From NCBI RefSeq assembly GCF_040096015.1, contig NZ_JBBMFO010000002.1, forward strand, positions 1-64,000: 64,000 nt of DNA, written 5' to 3'. Source of the stretch: Peptoniphilus_A hominis. Its GTDB lineage: Bacteria > Bacillota > Clostridia > Tissierellales > Peptoniphilaceae. The notes beneath the pieces were generated by a model. It searched no databases, was not told the origin of the DNA, and worked only from the letters and a program-made list of their open reading frames with translations. The number at the start of each line of letters is the position of its first letter. Position 1 is the stretch's first letter. Positions 18,809 to 28,033 of the stretch are shown piece after piece. Made by a program: the position numbers and the translations under genes.

Positions 18809-19921
18809 ATGAAACTAAAAAGGGACATGAAAGATGTGGATTTAGTGCTTTTAATTACCATGATACTTTTAATAGTAATTGGTTTAATAGCAGTAACATC
18901 AGCCTCTTTTCCCACTGCAAAAAAATACAATTTAAATAGTTTTCACTATCTAATTAGGCAGGGAGTATTCCTTATCCTGGGAATTATTGCCATGGTCTTT
19001 ATAATTAGGGTGCCAAGATCTGTAATTTATAAAAATATTACTTGGCTATTTATATTAAGTGTTATATTAGTTTTATTACTTTGGACTCCACTGGGTTCAG
19101 CCAAAAAAGGACAAGCTAGGTGGATTGACCTTAAAGTTATCCCTTTAAAGTTTCAGCCTTCAGACCTACTTAAATTAACTTCAATTATATTTTTGTCAAA
19201 ATACCTATCCAAAAATATTTACACACTTAAAGAAGCCAGGACTTTTATCACTGCAGTTGCTATAATGGGTGTATCAGTAGGTCCAATTATGATCAAGGAC
19301 TTTTCCACTGCAGTAGTAATTGGAGTGTCTCTATTTGCCATCCTATTAGCTGCTGGAATAGACAAAAAGCAGTTTTTATTCCTGGTGGTCTTGGGTATTA
19401 TCCTTGTATATATAATTTTAAAGGACCCAGAGAATGAATTTAGGTTAAAAAGAATTTTGGGTTTTGTGTCAGATTCAACTGATTATCAAACATCTGAAAA
19501 GTATCAAGCAAGACAATCACTTTATGCCTTTGCCCTTGGAGGATATTCAGGAGTTGGACTTTTTAGGTCCCGCCAAAAATACACCAACCTTCCTGAAGCA
19601 TACACTGACTTTATTTTTTCAGTTATGGCAGAAGAATTTGGTTTTATTGGAACTTTTATAATTATCTTACTTTTTATAATTTATATTTACAGAGGTTATA
19701 TGATTTCCTATAAGGCGACAAATTATTTTGATAAATTTACAGCAATTGGTTTGACAACCTACATTGGCATACAGGCATTTTTCAACATGGGCGTATGTGC
19801 AAAACTGCTTCCTGTTACGGGAATTACGCTGCCCTTTATTTCTTATGGGGGAACTGCACTGGTAATGGCAATTGCATCTACGGCAATTTTACTTAAAATT
19901 TCGAAAGAAGGCACTATATGA
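18809..19921 (+). CDS. ftsW: Septal peptidoglycan polymerase FtsW (SEDS family)
   Basis: A 370-residue SEDS protein with about ten transmembrane helices. It carries the extracellular LKVIPLKFQPSDLLKL stretch, the EFGFIG motif and the LPFISYGGTALV signature. It polymerises lipid II with the class B PBP encoded at 14054. Given its context it is FtsW rather than RodA or SpoVE. It overlaps murG by 4 nt (ATGA). Confidence 0.93.
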   Translation: MKLKRDMKDVDLVLLITMILLIVIGLIAVTSASFPTAKKYNLNSFHYLIRQGVFLILGIIAMVFIIRVPRSVIYKNITWLFILSVILVLLLWTPLGSAKKGQARWIDLKVIPLKFQPSDLLKLTSIIFLSKYLSKNIYTLKEARTFITAVAIMGVSVGPIMIKDFSTAVVIGVSLFAILLAAGIDKKQFLFLVVLGIILVYIILKDPENEFRLKRILGFVSDSTDYQTSEKYQARQSLYAFALGGYSGVGLFRSRQKYTNLPEAYTDFIFSVMAEEFGFIGTFIIILLFIIYIYRGYMISYKATNYFDKFTAIGLTTYIGIQAFFNMGVCAKLLPVTGITLPFISYGGTALVMAIASTAILLKISKEGTI

Positions 19922-20997
19922 AATATATTTTATCTGGTGGCGGAACTGGAGGGCACATTTATCCTGCCCTTGCCATTGGGGAAGAAATAAAAAAACAAGA
20001 CAAAGAGGCAAAAATTTTATATGTGGGCAAGAAAAATTCTCTAGAGGAAGAGCTTGCAAAGAAATATAATTTTGATTTTGAGGGAATTGATATTTCTGGA
20101 CTTCCAAGAAAAAAATTAAATAAGGACACTGTTATAACTTTTTACAATTTGATGAAGGGTTTGAAGCAGTGCACAAAAATTTTAGATGACTTTAAGCCAG
20201 ATATTGTAATTGGAACTGGTGGCTATGTTTGTGCTCCAATTGTCTTTAAGGCACAACAAAAAAAGATTAAGACGGCAATCCAAGAGCAAAATGCTTATCC
20301 AGGCAAGACAAATAAAATTTTGGCTAAAAAGGCAGACTATGTCTTTATAAATTTTATGGAAGCTAAAAAATATTTAAATAACGAAAATATTATTTTTACA
20401 GGAAATCCAATTAGAGATGTTTTTTCTCATCTTGACAGAAAAAAATCAAGAGATGAATTAAAAATAGGTGACGATGAGAAATTTGTATTTTCCTTTGGCG
20501 GATCTGGTGGACAAGAATCCACTAATGATGCAATTTTAGAAATTTTAAATAAAAAGGAAAAACTTCCCTTTAAGCTCACTCATGTAACTGGAAGAGACCA
20601 CTATGATTACTTTATGGAAAAACTTGGTGAAGTTCCTGAAGGTGTAGAAATTTTAGACTACACCCATAAAGTTTATGACTATCTCTCTAGTGCAGACCTT
20701 GTAATTGCATCTTCATCAGCCATGACCTTGGCAGAGATTTCTGCCATTGGTATAGCATCAATTCTAATACCAAAGGCTTACACTGCAGGCAATCATCAAT
20801 ACTATAATGCCATGAGCTATAGCAATATGGGTGCAAGTTCAGTTATTGAAGAAGAAAATCTAAAGGGAGAAAGTCTATTAAAGGCAATAGAAAAAATATT
20901 AAATAACGATGAAGAAAGAAAATTAATGGCAGAAAACTCTAAGAAGTTGGCAAGTCCAGATGCCGTAAAAAAAATAGTTGATATAATTTTAAAGTGA
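19918..20997 (+). CDS. murG: UDP-GlcNAc transferase MurG
   Basis: A 359-residue GT-B glycosyltransferase that converts lipid I to lipid II at the inner membrane face. GGGTGGHIYPALAI at residues 7-20 is the diagnostic N-terminal loop, and FGGSGGQ starts the second Rossmann domain. Length is standard. It is translationally coupled to ftsW. Confidence 0.97.
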   Translation: MKYILSGGGTGGHIYPALAIGEEIKKQDKEAKILYVGKKNSLEEELAKKYNFDFEGIDISGLPRKKLNKDTVITFYNLMKGLKQCTKILDDFKPDIVIGTGGYVCAPIVFKAQQKKIKTAIQEQNAYPGKTNKILAKKADYVFINFMEAKKYLNNENIIFTGNPIRDVFSHLDRKKSRDELKIGDDEKFVFSFGGSGGQESTNDAILEILNKKEKLPFKLTHVTGRDHYDYFMEKLGEVPEGVEILDYTHKVYDYLSSADLVIASSSAMTLAEISAIGIASILIPKAYTAGNHQYYNAMSYSNMGASSVIEEENLKGESLLKAIEKILNNDEERKLMAENSKKLASPDAVKKIVDIILK

Positions 20998-21001
20998 TTT
21001 T

Positions 21002-21856
21002 ATGAAAAAGTTGGAAAAGAAAAAAAGAAAACTGAATAAGAAAAGAAAATATTTTAGGATTTTTATTAGGTTTTTTATATTTTTTTCCTTCATTTTTTTA
21101 TTAATTTTTGCACTAAAAAATTCTAATCTATTTAAAATAAAAAATGTTACAATTGATGGAAATAAAAATGTATCCACTGCCACAATAAAAAAAGTTTCAG
21201 GTCTTAATAGGGGGGGCAAGTATTTTGTCATTTCAAAAAAGGATAGGCTAGAAAAAATAAAGTCCATTCCTTACATAAATGATGCCAAAATATCTTATAG
21301 TATAAGTGGAAATGTGAAAGTGAATGTCACTGAGAGAACGCCTTACTATCAAATTGAGTCCAATGATTATCTAATTGTAGATGAGGATTTCAGAATTATA
21401 AAAAATTCCAAGAAAAAATCCGACAATTTAGTTAATTTATCAGGCTTTAATGTAGATGACCCCAAGGCAGGAAATTATATTTTGACTAACAAAGAAGATG
21501 AAGAGAAGAGAGATCTTCTCCTTGAATTAAAAAAAGATGAATATTCTCTTCGTGGAAACATAAGAGATATTGAACTTTTAGACTCAATAGCTACCTTTAC
21601 CACAGTTGGCGGAATAAAAATTGAGTTTGGCTCCTATAGCAATACTTCCTATAAGTTAAGGATGTTATCATTAATTTTAGATGACATAAAGAAAACCAAC
21701 AAAAATGCCATTATTATTCAAATGGAAAAGGGCGATAACCCAATTTTAATAACAGATGGCGAAGAAAGCAAAAGCAAAAATAATAATAAAAACAAAAAAG
21801 ATGATAATAATTCTGAAAATAAGGAAAAAAGTTATAGGGAAAAGGAAAAAAATTAG
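21002..21856 (+). CDS. divIB: Division protein DivIB/FtsQ
   Basis: A 284-residue bitopic membrane protein. A very basic N-terminal tail (about 1-18) precedes a transmembrane helix (about 20-40), a POTRA domain (about 43-112, FKIKNVTIDGNKNVS) and a beta domain to about 245. The last 35 residues are Lys/Asn/Glu-rich low complexity, matching the tail style of the PBP in the same cluster. It partners FtsL in the divisome. Gene context (after murG, before ftsZ) supports the call. Confidence 0.88.
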   Translation: MKKLEKKKRKLNKKRKYFRIFIRFFIFFSFIFLLIFALKNSNLFKIKNVTIDGNKNVSTATIKKVSGLNRGGKYFVISKKDRLEKIKSIPYINDAKISYSISGNVKVNVTERTPYYQIESNDYLIVDEDFRIIKNSKKKSDNLVNLSGFNVDDPKAGNYILTNKEDEEKRDLLLELKKDEYSLRGNIRDIELLDSIATFTTVGGIKIEFGSYSNTSYKLRMLSLILDDIKKTNKNAIIIQMEKGDNPILITDGEESKSKNNNKNKKDDNNSENKEKSYREKEKN

Positions 21857-21894
21857 TAAAAATGCAAATAAAAGTCAGCAAATGACCTTTATAT

Positions 21895-21923
21895 ATTGAC
21901 TATTTACAAGTATTTCTATAAAA
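21895..21923 (+). promoter_or_regulatory. Probable ftsZ promoter
   Basis: TTGACT (21895-21900), a 17-bp spacer and TAAAAT (21918-21923) about 50 bp before ftsZ. It would let ftsZ be expressed apart from the upstream cluster. Confidence 0.6.
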
Positions 21924-21973
21924 TAATAGTAATGAATATAAAAACAATCAAATAGTATATGAGGAGGATGTTT

Positions 21974-23062
21974 ATGTTGGAATTCGATATGGACCAAGAC
22001 GAATTTGCCAAAATTAAAGTAGTTGGCGTTGGTGGCGGCGGAAATAATGCTGTCAATAGAATGATTAGCGCTGGTGTAAAGGGTGTAGAATTTTTAGTAT
22101 TTAACACTGATAAGCAAGCACTTAAAAATTCACTTGCAGAAACTAAAATTCAACTTGGTGAAAAAATTACTAAGGGTCTTGGAGCAGGTGCAAATCCTGA
22201 AGTAGGAGAACAAGCAGCAGAAGAATCAATTGATGAAATTAGAGAAGCTCTTGAAGGTGCCGATATGGTATTTATCACTGCAGGAATGGGTGGAGGTACT
22301 GGTACTGGTGCAGCTCCTGTTATTGCTGATGTTGCTAAAGAATTAGGTCTACTTACAGTTGGCGTTGTTACAAAACCATTTACATTTGAAGGTAGAAAAA
22401 GAGCAAAATCTGCCGAAATAGGAATAAATTCTCTAAAGGGAAAAGTTGATACTCTAGTTATAATTCCAAATGACAGACTTCTAAGCATTTCAGACAAGAA
22501 GACTAGCTTCTCACAAGCTTTTGAAATGGCAGACGACATTTTAAAACAAGGTATTCAAGGTATTTCAGATTTAATTTCTGTACCAAACTTAATTAACCTT
22601 GACTTTGCCGATGTTAAGACAATTATGTATGACAAGGGCGTTGCTCACATGGGTATTGGTCGTGCATCAGGTGATGAAAGAGCTACAGAAGCAGCTAGAC
22701 TTGCAATTAATTCTCCTCTACTAGAAACTTCTATTGAAGGAGCAAAATCTGTTCTATTAAATATCACTGCAGGATCAGATCTTGGTATATTTGAAGTTAA
22801 TGAAGCAGCTGATTTAATTAGAGACTGTGTATCTGAAGATGCAAATATTATCTTTGGTGCAGGAATTGACGAATCACTTAAGGATGAAGTTAAGATCACA
22901 GTTATTGCAACTGAATTTGATCAATACAAAGACGAAAAGAAAGATAAAAAAGAAAAGAAAGTTGAAATGCCAGGAACTCCTATTGGAACAATTGGAGAAG
23001 ACGATGAAGAAGACAATGGAGAACTTAAAATTCCTTCTTTCTTGAGAATTAACAGAAAATAA
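21974..23062 (+). CDS. ftsZ: Cell division GTPase FtsZ
   Basis: About 362 residues. FtsZ polymerises into the Z ring. KVVGVGGGGNNAVNRM, the tubulin signature GGGTGTGAAP, and the T7 loop NLDFADVK are present. An acidic/Lys linker leads to the conserved C-terminal peptide IPSFLRINRK, which docks FtsA or SepF. The start at 21974 is chosen from AGGAGG at 21962-21967 with 6-nt spacing; an ATG at 21959 lies upstream of that ribosome site. No ftsA is adjacent, so SepF or a distant ftsA must serve as membrane anchor. Confidence 0.97.
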   Translation: MLEFDMDQDEFAKIKVVGVGGGGNNAVNRMISAGVKGVEFLVFNTDKQALKNSLAETKIQLGEKITKGLGAGANPEVGEQAAEESIDEIREALEGADMVFITAGMGGGTGTGAAPVIADVAKELGLLTVGVVTKPFTFEGRKRAKSAEIGINSLKGKVDTLVIIPNDRLLSISDKKTSFSQAFEMADDILKQGIQGISDLISVPNLINLDFADVKTIMYDKGVAHMGIGRASGDERATEAARLAINSPLLETSIEGAKSVLLNITAGSDLGIFEVNEAADLIRDCVSEDANIIFGAGIDESLKDEVKITVIATEFDQYKDEKKDKKEKKVEMPGTPIGTIGEDDEEDNGELKIPSFLRINRK

Positions 23063-23089
23063 TTTTGTAATTTCATAATATAACGAATT

Positions 23090-23115
23090 GGACATTGGAG
23101 ACAATGTCCTTTTTT
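23090..23115 (+). terminator. ftsZ terminator
   Basis: Perfect 8-bp stem GGACATTG/CAATGTCC, 4-nt loop, six T residues. It closes the division cluster. Confidence 0.9.
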
Positions 23116-23375
23116 AATTTATATCTTTAAAAGTTTACAGCATTGACTTGAGGAAAATCGTTTTTATAAAAATTTTTTAGTAATAAAAAATAAATTTTGT
23201 TGAAAATATTAAGAAAGAGAAATATTTGTTTCATCAATTTAGAAGGATAAAACAGTTACTAATTGATACAAAAAATTATATTTTTTTCTTTATATTTTAA
23301 AATTAATAAATAAAAGTTAAACAAGTAGTAAAAATTTTCAAGACTACTTTTTATTTAAATAATTTTTGTTATAAT
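23116..23375 (+). promoter_or_regulatory. AT-rich spacer with gltS promoter element
   Basis: No gene is seen. A perfect TATAAT at 23370-23375 lies 36 bp before gltS, without a clear -35. A 7-bp inverted repeat (23323-23329 with 23343-23349, AAGTAGT/ACTACTT) sits just upstream of it and could be an operator or weak hairpin. Confidence 0.4.
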
Positions 23376-23411
23376 ATAATCTGCTAGCAAAAAAGGAGGA
23401 ATATTTTAAAG

Positions 23412-24662
23412 ATGAACATAACATTTAATTTAATGCAAACGGTAGGCTTTGCTATAATAGTTTACTACATAGGCAAGTTTTTAAGACAGAAGATTAGTTT
23501 CTTTCAAAAGTTTTGTGTGCCAGCACCAGTAATTGGCGGATTTTTATTTGCAATTATTAGATTTTTATTACAAGTTGGTGGCATAGCAACTTTTGAATTT
23601 GATCAAGCTCTACAAAACCCATTTATGATGGTATTCTTTACAGCAATAGGTGTTGGGGCAGACCTTGAAACTTTGAAAAAGGGTGGAAAGGGATTCTTAA
23701 TTTTCTGGTTAATATCAGCAATTTTAGTTTTAGGACAAAATACAATTGGTCTTGTTTTAGCTAAGGTCCTTTCAGAAAATCCATTACTTGGACTAGTATG
23801 TGGTTCAGTTACAATGATAGGCGGACATGGTTCAGCAGGTGCTTGGGGAGGTACTTTTGCTAAGCTAGGTTTAGAAAATGGAAAGACTTTTGCTCTTGCG
23901 GCAGCAACATTTGGTGTAATTATGGGTTCTCTAATTGGTGGACCTATAGGTTCAACTCTTATTAGAAAACACAATCTATCTGGAGACAAAAGTGACGTGT
24001 CAAATCTTGACGATGTGCTAGAACATCTTGAGGAAAACAATGCAGGAGAAGGCTATGAAAGAGTAGTTCCTCTTCAAGCAGGGGACTTCATAAAAGTTCT
24101 TGGATTAATTTTTGTATCTGTAGGCTTAGGAGCAATATTACAAGAATTTATTAGAACTCATGTATCTATCATGGGTAAGGAATTAAACTTACCAGCTTAT
24201 GTAACATCAATGATTATTGCAGGTATTTTCGTAAACACTATTGGTAAAAAGGGACCTTTAATGGTTAACCAAAGAGCCAATTCAATTTGCGGCGATGTTG
24301 GACTAAATGTATTCTTAGTAATGGCATTAATTGACATCAACTTACTTGACTTAAAAGATGTTGCAGGACACATGCTAATAATTTTATTTGCACAAACTTT
24401 ATTTATGGCATTTTTTGCTTACTTTGTAACTTATTGGGCAATGGGTAAAAATTATGATGCAGCAGTACTTTCTGGTGGTATTTGTGGTTTTGGTATGGGT
24501 GCAACTTATAACGCCCTTGCTAACATGGACTCAATCACTGAAAGATTTGGTCCATCACCAAGAGCTTACTTCATTCTTCCAATGGTAGGTGCTTTTGCAA
24601 TTGATATTACAAATTCAATTTTTATCACAATTTTCTTAAATATAGCACAAAGTATTTCATAA
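23412..24662 (+). CDS. gltS: Sodium/glutamate symporter GltS
   Basis: A 416-residue multipass transporter of the ESS family. Two reentrant-loop repeats typical of GltS are visible: GSVTMIGGHGSAGAWGGTF in the first half and GICGFGMGATYNALANM in the second. About ten transmembrane segments are expected. It imports glutamate with Na+. It stands alone between the ftsZ and its own terminator. The AGGAGG at 23394-23399 is 12 nt from the ATG, rather far, but no better start codon is in frame. Confidence 0.93.
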   Translation: MNITFNLMQTVGFAIIVYYIGKFLRQKISFFQKFCVPAPVIGGFLFAIIRFLLQVGGIATFEFDQALQNPFMMVFFTAIGVGADLETLKKGGKGFLIFWLISAILVLGQNTIGLVLAKVLSENPLLGLVCGSVTMIGGHGSAGAWGGTFAKLGLENGKTFALAAATFGVIMGSLIGGPIGSTLIRKHNLSGDKSDVSNLDDVLEHLEENNAGEGYERVVPLQAGDFIKVLGLIFVSVGLGAILQEFIRTHVSIMGKELNLPAYVTSMIIAGIFVNTIGKKGPLMVNQRANSICGDVGLNVFLVMALIDINLLDLKDVAGHMLIILFAQTLFMAFFAYFVTYWAMGKNYDAAVLSGGICGFGMGATYNALANMDSITERFGPSPRAYFILPMVGAFAIDITNSIFITIFLNIAQSIS

Positions 24663-24677
24663 AAATGATTTTTTTAG

Positions 24678-24705
24678 ACCGAGCACCCTGTGTTCGGTTT
24701 TTTTT
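24678..24705 (+). terminator. gltS terminator
   Basis: Nine-base stem ACCGAGCAC/GTGTTCGGT with one G-T pair, 3-nt loop, then eight T residues. Confidence 0.88.
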
Positions 24706-24803
24706 ATTGCAAAGCTTATCTATGATTAATTGATTAAAAGATTTTTAAGTGATATTATTAATTCAAAGGGTCCAAGGGACCTTATTTAAATGAGGTGAAG
24801 ACT

Positions 24804-25262
24804 ATGAAATGTCCCTTCTGTGGATATGATGATTCAAAAGTTTTAGACACTAGACCTACTGATGAAGGTTATACAATAAGAAGAAGGCGTGAGTGTTTAA
24901 AATGCCAAAAAAGATTTACTACTTATGAAAAAATTGAACAATCTCCAGTTATGGTTATAAAAAAAGATGGCAACAGGCAAGCCTTTGATCGCGACAAAAT
25001 CGTGAGAGGAATGATAAAGTCCTGCGAAAAGAGACCTGTGTCTGCTGATGAAATTGAAGAAGCAGTTAACAACATTGAAAAGAAAATAGAAAACTCCATG
25101 AGAAGAGAAATAACTTCTCTTGAAATTGGGGAAATGGTAATGGACGAGCTAAAGGACTTAGATGAAGTTTCCTATGTTAGATTTGCATCAGTTTACAGGG
25201 AATTTAAAGACCTTCAATCCTTTGTAGACGAGCTTGAAAATTTTGTAAAAAAGAAGAATTAA
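24804..25262 (+). CDS. nrdR: Ribonucleotide reductase repressor NrdR
   Basis: A 152-residue regulator: a zinc ribbon at residues 1-40 (CPFCG..CLKCQKRF) with the RRRREC DNA-binding stretch, then an ATP-cone domain at about 48-138 that senses dATP/ATP. NrdR represses nrd operons through paired NrdR boxes. The start is ATG 24804, behind GAGGTGA; the GTG at 24795 is part of that ribosome site. The next gene begins one base after the stop. Confidence 0.95.
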   Translation: MKCPFCGYDDSKVLDTRPTDEGYTIRRRRECLKCQKRFTTYEKIEQSPVMVIKKDGNRQAFDRDKIVRGMIKSCEKRPVSADEIEEAVNNIEKKIENSMRREITSLEIGEMVMDELKDLDEVSYVRFASVYREFKDLQSFVDELENFVKKKN

Positions 25263-25263
25263 A

Positions 25264-26565
25264 ATGGATTTATTCGAACTTAGCATGCAAAAAAATTTAA
25301 GGAGAGAGGCGCCCCTTGCTGACAGGATGAGACCGAGAAATTTAGATGAATTTGTGGGTCAAGACCATGTAATTGGTCAGGGGAAATATCTGTCAAGGCT
25401 AATAAAAAGCGACAGACTTTCTTCTATTTTATTTTATGGACCGCCTGGAGTTGGAAAGACAACTTTGGCAGAAATAATTGCAAAGACCACAAATAAAAAT
25501 TTTATAAAACTTTCTGCTGTCACTTCAAACTTAAAAGAGCTTCGTGAAGTTTTGAAAAAAGCTGAAGACTCAATGAAGTTTCACAACATCTCCACTATTG
25601 TTTTTATTGACGAGATTCACAGGTTTAACAAGACCCAGCAAGATGCCCTTTTGCCCTTTGTGGAAAGAGGAGTCATAACTTTAATTGGAGCCACAACAGA
25701 AAATCCCTACTTTGAAGTCAATAGAGCCCTCTTATCTAGGATGCAAATTATAAATTTACTTCCACTGGAAGATAAGGACCTCTATAAAATGCTCGACATG
25801 GCTTTAAGTGACAAGGAAAGAGGCTTTGGCAATAAAAATGTAGAGATTACAGATCTTGCTAAAAAAATTCTCATCAAAAATTCCAATGGAGATGGAAGGT
25901 ATTTATTAAACAGTTTAGAAATTGCAATTTTATCCACTGATGAAGTTGGTGGAAAAATTTTTGTAGACGAAAATGTAATTGCTAATTCGCTTTTGATTAA
26001 AAATATAAAGTACGATAAGGATAATAACGAGCATTATGACACAATCTCTGCCTTTATAAAGTCTATGAGAGGGTCTGATCCTGATGCAGCCCTAATATAT
26101 CTAGCCAAGATGCTTGAAGGCGGAGAAGACATAAAATTTATAGCAAGAAGGCTTATGATTTTTGCATCAGAAGATGTGGGAAATGCAAATCCTCAGGCAA
26201 TGGTCATGGCTTCAGCTTGCTTTAACAGCATTAATGCAGTTGGAATGCCAGAAGCGAGAATAATTTTGGCACAAATGGTAACTTACCTTGCATCTTCAGA
26301 AAAATCAAATGCATCTTATCTTGGAATAAATAAGGCTCTGGAAGATGTGAAAAAGGAAAATAATATAAATATACCAAAGAACATTAGGGATAAGCACAAC
26401 CCGCAAAATGAAACTGATGAAAAATATTTATATCCCCACAATTATGAAGGCTCTTATGTGGACCAAAAGTATATGCCAGATAATTTTCTTGGTAAAAAAT
26501 ATTATGAACCAAAAGATATTGGCTACGAAAAAATTATTAAGGCCTACCTTGACACTTTGAAGTGA
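25264..26565 (+). CDS. rarA: Replication-associated recombination ATPase RarA/MgsA
   Basis: A 433-residue AAA+ clamp-loader-like protein. Walker A GPPGVGKTT at about residues 58-66, Walker B FIDEIHRFNK, sensor 1 GATTENPYFEV, and the C-terminal tetramerisation region with GSDPDAALIYLAKM. It acts at stalled forks with SSB. Length is normal. It shares a transcription unit with nrdR. Confidence 0.94.
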   Translation: MDLFELSMQKNLRREAPLADRMRPRNLDEFVGQDHVIGQGKYLSRLIKSDRLSSILFYGPPGVGKTTLAEIIAKTTNKNFIKLSAVTSNLKELREVLKKAEDSMKFHNISTIVFIDEIHRFNKTQQDALLPFVERGVITLIGATTENPYFEVNRALLSRMQIINLLPLEDKDLYKMLDMALSDKERGFGNKNVEITDLAKKILIKNSNGDGRYLLNSLEIAILSTDEVGGKIFVDENVIANSLLIKNIKYDKDNNEHYDTISAFIKSMRGSDPDAALIYLAKMLEGGEDIKFIARRLMIFASEDVGNANPQAMVMASACFNSINAVGMPEARIILAQMVTYLASSEKSNASYLGINKALEDVKKENNINIPKNIRDKHNPQNETDEKYLYPHNYEGSYVDQKYMPDNFLGKKYYEPKDIGYEKIIKAYLDTLK

Positions 26566-26571
26566 GTAAAA

Positions 26572-26600
26572 TTGACAAATGTGGGATTTAATTATATACT
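26572..26600 (+). promoter_or_regulatory. asnS-leuS promoter
   Basis: Consensus TTGACA (26572-26577), exactly 17 bp, then TATACT (26595-26600). It begins 7 bp after the rarA stop codon. The 5' leader is about 30 nt, too short for a T-box, so these synthetase genes seem not to be T-box controlled. Confidence 0.85.
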
Positions 26601-26636
26601 TAAACATTATGTAAGGAATACAAATTAGGAGGAATT

Positions 26637-28025
26637 ATGTCAATTAGCATTAGAGATATTTTTAAAAATCCAGAAGATTTTTTAGATAAAGAAATAGTAT
26701 TAAGTGGTTGGATAAAGACAAGCAGAGCTTCAAAAAATTTTGGCTTTATTGAGCTCACAGATGGAACAGCTTTTAAACCAATTCAAGTAGTTTATGGTAA
26801 GGAACTTTCAAATTTTGATGAAATTGAAAAATATCCAATTTCTTCATCACTAGAAGTTACTGGAAAGATTGTTAAGTCACCAGGGAAAAATCAATCCTTT
26901 GAACTACAAGCAAATAAAATTGTAGCAATTTGTTCATCTGACCCATCTTATCCTCTTCAAAAGAAGAGACACACAATGGAATATTTGAGGACAATAGCCC
27001 ATCTTCGTCCAAGAGCAAACACCTTTAATGCTGTTTTCAGAGTTAGGTCACTAATTGCCTATGCAATTCACAAATTTTTCCAAGAAAAGGGATTTGTTTA
27101 TGTTCACGCTCCAATAATTACAACGTCTGATGCTGAAGGCGCAGGAGAAATGTTCCAAGTTACAACCCTTGACATAGCTAGCATAGCAAAGGCAAATCCA
27201 ACAGAAGTTGACTATTCTAAAGACTTCTTCAACAAAATGACTCACCTAACTGTATCAGGTCAACTTGAAGCTGAAGCCTTTGCAGAAGCCTTCAAAAATG
27301 TCTACACTTTTGGACCTACTTTTAGGGCAGAAAATTCAAATACGCAAAGACACGCTGCTGAATTTTGGATGATTGAACCAGAAATGGCCTTTGCAGACTT
27401 AAATGTTAACATGGACATTTCAGAAGAAATGTTAAAGTACATCATTTCATATGTACTTGAAAATGCACCACAAGAAATGGAATTCTTTAACAACTTCATC
27501 GACAAGGGTCTACTAGAAAGACTTCACAATGTAGTTGAAAATGAATTTGCAAGAATAACTTACACAGAAGCTATTGAAATTCTTGAAAAAGCTGACAGAG
27601 AATTTAACTATCCAGTAAGTTGGGGGATTGACCTTCAAACTGAACACGAAAGATATATAACAGAAGAAGTTTTCAAAAAACCAGTTTTTGTAACAGATTA
27701 TCCAAAGGAAATCAAAGCCTTCTATATGTATGAAAATGAAGATAAAAAAACTGTAGCAGCAATGGATCTTCTAGTACCTGGAGTTGGTGAAATCATTGGA
27801 GGAAGCCAAAGGGAACACAGACTTGATGTACTTGAAGAAAAAATGAAAAACATTGGCATGAATATGGATACTTACGACTGGTATCTTGATCTTAGAAGAT
27901 ATGGCTCTGTAGTCCACTCAGGTTACGGACTAGGCTTTGAAAGAGCTGTAATGTATATAACTGGAATGAAGAATATTAGAGATGTAATTCCATTCCCAAG
28001 AACTGTTGGAAATGCTGAATTTTAG
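26637..28025 (+). CDS. asnS: Asparaginyl-tRNA synthetase
   Basis: A 462-residue class IIb synthetase. An N-terminal OB anticodon-binding fold covers about 1-115 (VLSGWIKTSRASKNFGFIELTDG). The catalytic core carries motif 2 FGPTFRAENSNTQRHAAEFWMIEPE and motif 3 GSVVHSGYGLGFERAVMYI. The SxxN pattern and PEMAF identify AsnRS rather than AspRS. It charges tRNA(Asn). The gene is 8 bp before leuS. Confidence 0.95.
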   Translation: MSISIRDIFKNPEDFLDKEIVLSGWIKTSRASKNFGFIELTDGTAFKPIQVVYGKELSNFDEIEKYPISSSLEVTGKIVKSPGKNQSFELQANKIVAICSSDPSYPLQKKRHTMEYLRTIAHLRPRANTFNAVFRVRSLIAYAIHKFFQEKGFVYVHAPIITTSDAEGAGEMFQVTTLDIASIAKANPTEVDYSKDFFNKMTHLTVSGQLEAEAFAEAFKNVYTFGPTFRAENSNTQRHAAEFWMIEPEMAFADLNVNMDISEEMLKYIISYVLENAPQEMEFFNNFIDKGLLERLHNVVENEFARITYTEAIEILEKADREFNYPVSWGIDLQTEHERYITEEVFKKPVFVTDYPKEIKAFYMYENEDKKTVAAMDLLVPGVGEIIGGSQREHRLDVLEEKMKNIGMNMDTYDWYLDLRRYGSVVHSGYGLGFERAVMYITGMKNIRDVIPFPRTVGNAEF

Positions 28026-28033
28026 GAGATAAT

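Noticed and set aside
22150..22539. Minus-strand frame of 129 codons inside ftsZ
   Set aside because: It is a shadow of strongly conserved ftsZ coding; no ribosome site or plausible protein composition.
23603..24040. Minus-strand frame of 145 codons inside gltS
   Set aside because: It mirrors the codons of the transporter gene and shows no known domain.
26566..26636. T-box leader before asnS
   Set aside because: The leader is only about 30 nt from the predicted start of transcription, far too short for a T-box.
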